5,279 nt of DNA from Gammaproteobacteria bacterium (GTDB lineage Bacteria > Pseudomonadota > Gammaproteobacteria > UBA9214). Of the stretch, positions 1 to 4,294 are shown piece by piece (position 1 is the stretch's first letter; every line of letters starts with the position of its first letter). The translations under genes and the position numbers were made by a program. The stretch is taken from NCBI GenBank assembly GCA_029881775.1, contig JAOULY010000172.1:1-5279 (forward strand), in the 5' to 3' direction. A model generated the notes under the pieces. It was given only the letters and a program-made list of their open reading frames with translations, did not search any database and was not told the origin of the DNA.

Positions 1-17
1 GCCATGAAGTCACGCCA

Positions 18-131
18 ATGAGCAAGACAACGTTCTACATGGTCATCTTCGTCATGGTGATCGTCGATATCGTGCAGTCGCGTTACAAGAAAAAACTGTT
101 GGCGCATGAAAGAATGCTGGAGATGTCCTGA
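18..131 (+). CDS. Possible 37-residue single-pass membrane protein (or C-terminal end of a larger gene)
   Basis: The ATG at 18 opens a 37-codon frame ending in TGA at 129-131. It encodes a short polar start, a hydrophobic stretch at about residues 6-18 (FYMVIFVMVIVDI) and a basic tail with RYKKK at residues 22-26. This is the pattern of a small inner-membrane protein with its C-terminus in the cytoplasm. The same frame stays open back to the left edge, so it could also be the tail of a longer protein. In frame 1 a TGA at 19-21 overlaps the ATG, which would fit translational coupling to an upstream gene. That overlap is weak evidence, because any ATG followed by A creates it. No strong ribosome binding site is visible. 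I do not recognise the family and assign no function. Confidence 0.4.
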   Translation: MSKTTFYMVIFVMVIVDIVQSRYKKKLLAHERMLEMS

Positions 132-374
132 CCGTACTGCTGGCGGCCTGTTCAGTAGCGTAATCGGGGGAGGCAATCCCCAACCGGTGGTCTATGGTGA
201 TGAGGGTTGTCACACCGGCCGCTCGCGGCATCCTGCCCTGAACCTCCATGTGCGTCGCACCGGCAATGACGCAGATCGACAGTCGCTACCTGTCGACCCG
301 ATCGTGAACATGGCTGAGCGGGTCGTAAGTCGCACCTGTGCGGGCAAGGCGGCCGGGTAGACCGGCCGACTGTG
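132..374. other. Intergenic stretch with short hairpins, no convincing gene
   Basis: No frame here has a ribosome binding site, recognisable domain or gene-like codon use. The short frames on both strands look random. The stretch contains several small inverted repeats: GGGGA/TCCCC at 167-171 and 177-181, TCGACAG/CTGTCGA at 276-282 and 290-296, CGCAC/GTGCG at 331-335 and 338-342, and a 7-bp GC stem at 350-368. None is followed by a T-run in the + direction. They may be transcript 3' ends for the genes on either side, or simply GC-rich background. Confidence 0.5.
350..368 (-). terminator. GC hairpin just downstream of the bcp stop (weak terminator or 3' stabiliser)
   Basis: CGGCCGG at 350-356 pairs perfectly with CCGGCCG at 362-368 around a 5-nt loop. 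On the minus strand it begins 6 nt after the peroxiredoxin stop codon, where an operon terminator is expected. It lacks the following T-run of a canonical intrinsic terminator. It could act with Rho, stabilise the 3' end, or have no role. Confidence 0.35.
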
Positions 375-842
375 TCACCCTGCCTCTGTACGGATAAACT
401 CAAGCATCTTGCCGGCGTGGTCTTTCGGTGTCACGCCGTACTCGACATAGGCCAGCGTGCCATCCGGGCGGACGATGAAACTGGAGCGAACGACGCCCAT
501 TTTCCTGACGCCGTTTTTCTCCTTCTCCTGGTATACGCCGTAGTTATTACAGGCGATTTTGTCGACGTCTGCGAGCAGCACGATCCGCAGTCCGAACTTC
601 TCGCGAAACGCCTGGTGGCTGAAGCAGTCGTCGGGGCTGATGCCCAGCACGGTAATGCCGGCCTCGGTATAAGCATCGCTCAGGTCCGTGAACTCATTGG
701 CCTGTATGGTGCAGCCGGGGGTGTCATCTTTCGGGTAAAAGTAGATCAGCACCCAGCTGCCGGCGAATTCTTCCAGCGTGCGCATGTTCATGTCCGCGTC
801 CGGTAATTCAATTGCCGGTGCAATATCACCTGTCTTCAGCAT
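375..842 (-). CDS. bcp: Thioredoxin-dependent thiol peroxidase, peroxiredoxin Q/BCP family
   Basis: This 155-residue protein, the usual size for the family, is a cytoplasmic peroxiredoxin that reduces hydrogen peroxide and organic hydroperoxides using thiol reductants such as thioredoxin. The AhpC/TSA thioredoxin-like fold covers the whole chain. The active-site segment FYPKDDTPGCT places the peroxidatic cysteine at C44, with T41 and P42 in the conserved TPGC motif; R119 fits the conserved late arginine. In E. coli BCP a resolving cysteine lies five residues after the peroxidatic one. Here that position (49) is Asn, so this is not the classic C-x4-C type. The other cysteines are C73 and C98. 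The ATG at 842 has GGGGAG 6 nt upstream on the minus strand. The gene lies 24 nt after the hydrolase gene on the same strand, so the two are probably co-transcribed. The family call is secure; the disulfide mechanism is open. Confidence 0.95.
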   Translation of the reverse strand: MLKTGDIAPAIELPDADMNMRTLEEFAGSWVLIYFYPKDDTPGCTIQANEFTDLSDAYTEAGITVLGISPDDCFSHQAFREKFGLRIVLLADVDKIACNNYGVYQEKEKNGVRKMGVVRSSFIVRPDGTLAYVEYGVTPKDHAGKMLEFIRTEAG

Positions 843-866
843 CGTTTTCTCCCCGTGTGTTTATTG

Positions 867-1655
867 TCAGTCGACTTGTTTGAACAAGTCGTTAAAAAAG
901 TCCTGCATGGCCTGCCAGGAGGCGGTATCAGCCTCCTTGTTATATTCAAGCGGCAGCTTGAATTGCTCACCGAAGGCATTGGCGCCCGGGTTGGTAAAGC
1001 TGTGTTTTGCACCCGGATAGTTGATAAACGTGTAGTCGGCGCCGGCAACATCCATGTCATCCCTGAAAACCGCGATGGACTCGGCGCTGATGAACGTGTC
1101 GTCGGCACCGTTGGCGACCAGCACTTTTGCCGTGATTTTGCTGTCGACCGGCGGCAGCCCGCCGAGACTGCCGTGGAAACTGACCACGCCGTCGAGGTCT
1201 GCGCCGGCGCGGGCCATGGACAGCACCACGCTGCCGCCGAAGCAGTAGCCGATCGCTGCGTTGTGTTCCGGGTTGACGGCAGCCTGCGAGTTCAGGAAGT
1301 CACGCGCCGCGTTGAAACGCGACTGCAGCGTTGCCAGGTCCTTGCGCACGGCCCCGGCAAACTTGCCGGCGTCTTCCGGGTGCCCGGCGGTCTTGCCGTC
1401 ACCATACATGTCCACGGCGAGGGCGGCATAACCGAGCGCGGCCAGCATCTCGGCACGTTTGCGTGCATAGTCATTATGTCCCCACCATTCGTGCACCACG
1501 AGTATGCCGGGCCGTTTGCCGGTAATGGCGTCGTCGTAGGCGTAATAGCCTTTCATGTTCGTATCACCGGCCTGGTAACAGACTTCCTTACCGACCACAG
1601 CCGCTTGCAACGGGGTAATTACCAGCAGTAAAAAAATAATAGTGGTTGATCGCAT
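867..1655 (-). CDS. Exported dienelactone hydrolase family protein
   Basis: This 262-residue alpha/beta hydrolase belongs to the dienelactone hydrolase (DLH) family. Residues 1-18 look like a signal peptide: basic R2, a hydrophobic core FLLLVI, and a likely cut after LQA, so the enzyme is probably periplasmic. The catalytic triad can be read as C138 in GYCFGG, D186 in GADDTF and H218 in GAKHSF. The C-D-H spacing (48 and 32 residues) is close to that of Pseudomonas DLH (Cys123, Asp171, His202). The HEWWG motif at 55-59 holds the conserved Glu. Named DLH enzymes open dienelactone rings in chloroaromatic breakdown, but many exported relatives have unknown ester or lactone substrates and no aromatic pathway is visible here, so the substrate is not assigned. 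The start is supported by AGAGGA 7 nt upstream. It is the first gene of a likely operon with bcp. Confidence 0.92.
   Translation of the reverse strand: MRSTTIIFLLLVITPLQAAVVGKEVCYQAGDTNMKGYYAYDDAITGKRPGILVVHEWWGHNDYARKRAEMLAALGYAALAVDMYGDGKTAGHPEDAGKFAGAVRKDLATLQSRFNAARDFLNSQAAVNPEHNAAIGYCFGGSVVLSMARAGADLDGVVSFHGSLGGLPPVDSKITAKVLVANGADDTFISAESIAVFRDDMDVAGADYTFINYPGAKHSFTNPGANAFGEQFKLPLEYNKEADTASWQAMQDFFNDLFKQVD
873..890 (-). repeat. Inverted repeat over the last codons of the hydrolase gene
   Basis: GACTTGTT at 873-880 is mirrored by AACAAGTC at 883-890, an 8-bp perfect dyad with a 2-nt centre (or 7 bp with a 4-nt loop). It lies 3 nt before the hydrolase stop codon in the minus-strand message and about 30 nt before the bcp start. 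There is no T-run after it, so it is not a normal terminator. It might affect RNA processing between the two cistrons, or follow from the encoded residues. Confidence 0.4.
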
Positions 1656-1678
1656 TGCGGTGTCCTCTGCTCAAATGT

Positions 1679-1693
1679 GATACTGCCGGTATC
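1679..1693. promoter_or_regulatory. Dyad in the leader of the hydrolase-bcp operon (possible operator)
   Basis: GATAC at 1679-1683 and GTATC at 1689-1693 form a 5-bp inverted repeat with 5-nt spacing, 23 to 37 nt upstream of the hydrolase ATG. On the minus strand a weak promoter may lie just beyond it (TTGGCG, then GATACC after 15 nt), in which case the dyad would overlap the -10 region. The half-sites are short, so a chance origin is possible. Confidence 0.2.
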
Positions 1694-1843
1694 GTTAAAA
1701 GACCATGGCGCCAATGCCACCCGACACGCTGCCAGGAAGTTACGCAACCGGTCAGCAATTTTCCCCCAGCTTACCGGTTTCGGCAAGCAACCGCCTGGAT
1801 AATCAGGTTACTGCCTGTGCCTGCACTCGCCAATCCGACTTGC

Positions 1844-1857
1844 TTGATTTATATCAA
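1844..1857 (+). promoter_or_regulatory. FNR/Anr-type binding site upstream of ppk2
   Basis: TTGATTTATATCAA matches the FNR-family consensus TTGAT-N4-ATCAA at all ten specified positions, and the dyad extends one further base pair on each side (1843-1858). FNR, Anr, Dnr and related CRP/FNR-family activators bind this sequence in response to low oxygen or nitric oxide. The centre is 118 nt upstream of the ppk2 ATG and about 195 nt from the divergent hydrolase start, so ppk2 is the more likely target. At the class II distance (-41.5) the -10 would fall at 1880-1885, where TAGTTT is present. At a class I distance of about -73 the TATAAC at 1912-1917 would serve. The same box is shared by several regulators, so the identity of the protein is open. 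Confidence 0.75.
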
Positions 1858-1908
1858 GATAGGCGGCAAGGGTTTTGTCTAGTTTGGAAGCCTAGTACCG
1901 AAGAACGG

Positions 1909-1917
1909 TGATATAAC
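1909..1917 (+). promoter_or_regulatory. Extended -10 element, candidate ppk2 promoter
   Basis: TGATATAAC is an extended -10 (TGn followed by a 5/6 match to TATAAT). No good -35 lies 16-18 nt upstream, which is tolerated for extended -10 promoters and for activator-dependent ones. A start near 1924 would give a leader of about 45 nt before ppk2. It competes with TAGTTT at 1880-1885 as the promoter served by the FNR-type box. Confidence 0.35.
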
Positions 1918-1968
1918 ATCGAAATTCACCGGGTTTTCAGCGATCCGGCATCAGGAACAGGAAAAAAT

Positions 1969-2895
1969 ATGGCAGATGATCACACCAGCGCGTTGGCAGA
2001 GCTTGCGCAAGACCGGGATATGCCGGAACTCGCGACCCTCGCGGATATCAAGTCACTCGGCAAGAAAAATATTTTCCAGGACGCGAACTATCCCTATGAA
2101 AGGAAAATGGGACGTGAAGAGTACGAGACCACCAAGCAGCAACTGCAAATTGAACTGCTGAAAATGCAGGGCTGGGTCAAGGAAACCGGCCAGCGCGTGG
2201 TTATCATGTGTGAGGGCCGCGATGCGGCGGGCAAGGGCGGTACCATCAAGCGCTTCATGGAACACCTCAACCCGCGTGGTGCACGCGTGGTGGCACTGGA
2301 GAAGCCGTCCACCGAGGAAATGGGGCAGTGGTATTTCCAGCGTTACATTAAACACATGCCGACCAAGGGCGAGATCGTGCTGTTCGATCGTTCCTGGTAC
2401 AACCGTGCCGGCGTGGAGCGGGTGATGGGGTTTTGCCAGCCGGGCGAATACCTCGAGTTCATGCGCCAGGCGCCGGACCTGGAGCGCATGCTGGTGCGTA
2501 GCGGGATCAAATTATACAAGCTCTGGTTTTCTGTCAGCCGCAACGAGCAGTTCCGGCGTTTCCAGGGGCGCAAGCATGACCCGCTGAAACAATGGAAACT
2601 GAGCCCGATCGACATGGCATCGCTCGACAAGTGGCAGCACTATACCGAGGCCAAGGAAGCCATGTTCTTCTATACCGATACGGCCGACGCCCCGTGGACG
2701 GTTGTTAAATCAGATTGCAAGAAGCGGGCGCGCATCAATGCCATGAAATTTGTATTAAACAGTCTTGACTACCATAACAAGGACAAAAGGGTGGTGACGC
2801 CACCGGATCCACTGATCGTCGGGTCGGCCAGGACTATTTACGAAAAAGGCGAACACTACCTGGACAGCGGTCCACTCGACATCGAAGGAGTCTAG
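1969..2895 (+). CDS. ppk2: Polyphosphate kinase 2 (PPK2) family protein
   Basis: This 308-residue cytoplasmic phosphotransferase has the usual length of one-domain PPK2 enzymes, which move phosphate between inorganic polyphosphate and nucleotides, most often making ATP or GTP from the diphosphate. The Walker A loop is GRDAAGKGG at 83-91, with K89. The Walker B region IVLFDRSWYNRAGVE at 136-150 carries D140 and R141. A basic lid segment follows (RRFQGRKHDPLKQW, 196-209). The N-terminal 45 residues are a less conserved lead-in. Strong similarity to the one-domain group suggests class I, but class and nucleotide preference (ADP, GDP or AMP) cannot be settled from motifs alone. The start has AGGA 6 nt upstream. 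A small gene follows 3 nt after the stop, and an FNR-type box lies upstream, suggesting induction when oxygen is low. Confidence 0.95.
   Translation: MADDHTSALAELAQDRDMPELATLADIKSLGKKNIFQDANYPYERKMGREEYETTKQQLQIELLKMQGWVKETGQRVVIMCEGRDAAGKGGTIKRFMEHLNPRGARVVALEKPSTEEMGQWYFQRYIKHMPTKGEIVLFDRSWYNRAGVERVMGFCQPGEYLEFMRQAPDLERMLVRSGIKLYKLWFSVSRNEQFRRFQGRKHDPLKQWKLSPIDMASLDKWQHYTEAKEAMFFYTDTADAPWTVVKSDCKKRARINAMKFVLNSLDYHNKDKRVVTPPDPLIVGSARTIYEKGEHYLDSGPLDIEGV
2884..2890 (+). promoter_or_regulatory. Ribosome binding site inside the end of ppk2
   Basis: GAAGGAG is a strong Shine-Dalgarno sequence 8 nt before the ATG at 2899. It is embedded in the last codons of ppk2, whose stop is at 2893-2895. It fixes the start of the small downstream gene and indicates that the two are translated from one message. 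Confidence 0.75.
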
Positions 2896-2898
2896 AAT

Positions 2899-3114
2899 AT
2901 GCACCAGTCTGAACATGCCAGGCAGATGGCGCTGCGCTTCCGTGAGCTGGTCGAGAGTTCTGGCGATATCATCCCTGAGCGCCACTACGACGAACTGGCC
3001 CTGATAATCGAATCCGGGCTGGATACGGCTTTGCTCGAGATGATGGGAAAGATTTCCGGCAGGCTCACGCAGATGGCCAGTGAAATCCAGCACGATGCGA
3101 ATTACTTCGACTAG
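2899..3114 (+). CDS. Small acidic helical protein of unknown function, co-transcribed with ppk2
   Basis: This 71-residue protein begins 3 nt after the ppk2 stop, with a strong ribosome binding site inside ppk2. It is clearly acidic (13 Asp/Glu against 6 Lys/Arg), has no Cys or Trp, no signal peptide and no membrane segment. The composition suggests two or three amphipathic helices, roughly residues 4-21, 27-50 and 51-66, with a break around SSGDIIP at 20-26. I do not recognise the family. Its position makes a link to polyphosphate or to the PPK2 enzyme the natural guess, for example as a partner or regulator, but nothing in the sequence proves this. Codon use resembles ppk2, and the tight spacing makes it a real gene. 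The unit ends before the hairpin at 3166-3194. Confidence 0.85.
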   Translation: MHQSEHARQMALRFRELVESSGDIIPERHYDELALIIESGLDTALLEMMGKISGRLTQMASEIQHDANYFD

Positions 3115-3165
3115 TGTCCTGCCACTGGCCGTGCAGGGTATGGGTAACTAACGGAATATAAATAT

Positions 3166-3194
3166 CATTCGCCCGGCCAATGGCCGGGCGAATG
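3166..3194. terminator. Bidirectional intrinsic terminator between convergent genes
   Basis: CATTCGCCCGGCC at 3166-3178 pairs perfectly over 13 bp with GGCCGGGCGAATG at 3182-3194 around a 3-nt loop. It lies between the small plus-strand gene (ends 3114) and the minus-strand EF-hand gene (ends 3202). In the minus direction it starts 7 nt after the stop codon and is followed by a T-rich ATATTTATATT trailer. In the plus direction the trailing sequence is not T-rich, so it probably acts mainly on the EF-hand transcript and less efficiently on the ppk2 unit. Confidence 0.85.
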
Positions 3195-3201
3195 TAACCG
3201 C

Positions 3202-3453
3202 TTACTGATTGCCTGCAGCAGGGGCAGGCGTGGTGTAGCCGGCAAATTCATCTTTGCTCAGCTGGCCATCACCGTCCATGTCCAGCGTACTCCACTGTGC
3301 TGAAATCTCCGGCAGGTTACCGGTTTCGGCGACACTCAGGGCCTCATTGTTGTTGACGTCCAGGTCTTCAAAAGAAATCGCTGCGGTCTCTTCTGCCTGA
3401 ACGAGACCTGCCAGTCCGGATACGAGTGCTGCGGTAAAAATAATCGTCTTCAT
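3202..3453 (-). CDS. Small secreted EF-hand calcium-binding protein
   Basis: This 83-residue protein has a signal peptide at residues 1-20 (K2, hydrophobic core IIFTAALVSGLAGL, likely cut after VQA), giving a mature periplasmic or secreted protein of about 63 residues. Two EF-hand-like loops follow. Loop 2, D58 to E69 (DMDGDGQLSKDE), has the canonical D-x-D-x-D-G pattern with Glu at position 12. Loop 1, D32 to E43, is degenerate: Asn at positions 3 and 5, and Glu instead of Gly at position 6. The tail is Pro/Ala-rich (TTPAPAAGNQ). The frame extends upstream to an ATG at 3675, but the inner ATG at 3453 has GGAGA 5 nt upstream and directly begins the signal peptide, so it is chosen. Likely role is calcium binding outside the cytoplasm; the partner is unknown. 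Confidence 0.88.
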   Translation of the reverse strand: MKTIIFTAALVSGLAGLVQAEETAAISFEDLDVNNNEALSVAETGNLPEISAQWSTLDMDGDGQLSKDEFAGYTTPAPAAGNQ

Positions 3454-3481
3454 TGCTATCTCCAGAGGTACAGTAATCAGG

Positions 3482-3554
3482 ACCATTCCAGCGGGAATGG
3501 TGTGCGTTTTCCGCACCCTGACTACAGCAAGTAACGGGCCATTTCCCGGATTAC
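3482..3554 (-). promoter_or_regulatory. Cluster of three hairpins in the EF-hand gene leader
   Basis: Three inverted repeats lie in a row upstream of the EF-hand gene. ACCATTCC/GGAATGGT (3482-3489 and 3494-3501) is 8 bp with a 4-nt loop. GTGCG/CGCAC (3502-3506 and 3512-3516) is 5 bp. GTAACGGG with CCCG-GA-TTAC (3531-3538 and 3545-3554) is 8 bp with a 2-nt bulge. If the transcript starts farther upstream, they form a structured 5' leader ending 28 nt before the ATG. I match it to no known riboswitch. The first repeat could equally be a protein-binding operator. Confidence 0.35.
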
Positions 3555-3647
3555 TATTGGCGTCAGTAACATACAGTCCGGCCCTGCGTGCAGCCTGGAG
3601 ACTGGCGGGAGAATTATGTCGTGGTATGGCGACCACCAGGTTTCGAC

Positions 3648-3680
3648 TTGCGATATATGCTTTAATTACAGGCATATTAT
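3648..3680 (+). promoter_or_regulatory. AT-rich region with a dyad, candidate rluE promoter
   Basis: This AT-rich stretch contains TATTAT at 3675-3680, a 5/6 match to a -10 box, which would give a start near 3687 and a leader of about 50 nt before rluE. No good -35 sits at the right spacing; TTGCGA at 3648-3653 is 21 nt away. ATATGC at 3655-3660 and GCATAT at 3672-3677 form a 6-bp dyad with 11-nt spacing that overlaps the -10, a layout seen for repressor sites. Either element may be chance in AT-rich DNA. Confidence 0.25.
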
Positions 3681-3738
3681 CTGTCGCGGCGAGACGACAG
3701 CTCCCCGGTTATTCTACTGTACATATAAGGCAGATTAC

Positions 3739-4272
3739 GTGATCGTGCTGTTCAACAAACCCTTTCGGGTTCTTTCACAGTTCACTACGGACGATGACAA
3801 GGCGACACTGGCCGACTTCATCGATATACCGGGTGTGTATTGTGCGGGTCGACTCGACTATGACAGCGAAGGTCTGCTCGTGCTCACCGATGATGGCAAG
3901 CTGCAACAGCGTATTGCCAACCCGAATTTCAGCAAGAAAAAAAGCTATTGGGTACAGGTGGAGGGCATCCCGACGGAGGCGGACCTGGAACGCCTGCGGC
4001 AGGGTATTCAGCTGAAAGACGGAGTGACGCAACCGGCTGATGCTGCACTGATTGAGGCGCCGATGCTGTGGACACGTGATCCGCCGATACGCGAACGCAG
4101 GAATATCCCCACCTGCTGGATCGACCTGTCGATCACAGAAGGGCGCAACCGCCAGGTTCGTCGCATGACGGCTCACATCGGCTATCCCACCCTGCGCCTG
4201 GTGCGGTATGCCGTTGCCGACTGGCAACTGGACGGGCTGGCGCCGGGTGAGTACCGGGTCGTAGACGGTTAA
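3739..4272 (+). CDS. rluE: 23S rRNA pseudouridine synthase RluE (RsuA family)
   Basis: From the chosen GTG start this encodes 177 residues of the RsuA/RluE family. E. coli RluE converts U2457 of 23S rRNA to pseudouridine. The family motifs are clear: LFNKPFRVLSQF near the N-terminus, then GRLDYDSEGLLVLTDDG, which carries the catalytic Asp of the RLD motif. Later come VQVEGIPTEADLERLRQG, the DPPIRERRNIPT segment and EGRNRQVRRMTAHIGYPTLR, all closely matching E. coli RluE. There is no N-terminal S4 domain, as expected for RluE. The frame is open back to an ATG at 3616 that would give 218 residues, near the E. coli length. The added segment is Cys-rich with rare codons and overlaps the promoter region, so GTG 3739, with AAGG 8 nt upstream, is preferred. 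It converges with the kinase gene. Confidence 0.93.
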   Translation: MIVLFNKPFRVLSQFTTDDDKATLADFIDIPGVYCAGRLDYDSEGLLVLTDDGKLQQRIANPNFSKKKSYWVQVEGIPTEADLERLRQGIQLKDGVTQPADAALIEAPMLWTRDPPIRERRNIPTCWIDLSITEGRNRQVRRMTAHIGYPTLRLVRYAVADWQLDGLAPGEYRVVDG

Positions 4273-4276
4273 AGCT

Positions 4277-4293
4277 GCGCCAGTGACTGGTGC
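4277..4293 (+). terminator. Short hairpin after the rluE stop
   Basis: GCGCCAG at 4277-4283 pairs with CTGGTGC at 4287-4293 over 7 bp, including one G-U pair in the plus-strand RNA, around a 3-nt loop. It fills the 22-nt gap between the convergent rluE and kinase stop codons. No T-run follows, so termination would be weak; it may only mark the 3' end. Confidence 0.35.
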
Positions 4294-4294
4294 C

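Noticed and set aside
372..806. Plus-strand open frame of 144 codons
   Set aside because: It is antisense to bcp, which carries the TPGCT active site and a good ribosome binding site. The translated product resembles no family.
855..1631. Long plus-strand open frame of 258 codons
   Set aside because: It lies directly antisense to the DLH-family hydrolase, whose signal peptide, triad and ribosome binding site are clear. The plus-strand product has no recognisable motif and is a GC-driven shadow.
1844..1857. Reading the dyad upstream of ppk2 as a CRP site
   Set aside because: CRP sites have TGTGA-N6-TCACA. This dyad has TTGAT-N4-ATCAA, which is specific to the FNR side of the family.
1646..1911. 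Short plus-strand frames in the divergent intergenic region
   Set aside because: They lack ribosome binding sites, overlap each other and cover the FNR-type box, so they are not gene-like.
3454..3675. N-terminal extension of the EF-hand gene to the ATG at 3675
   Set aside because: The extension has no family features and would bury a clear signal peptide 74 residues inside the protein. The inner ATG has a well placed GGAGA.
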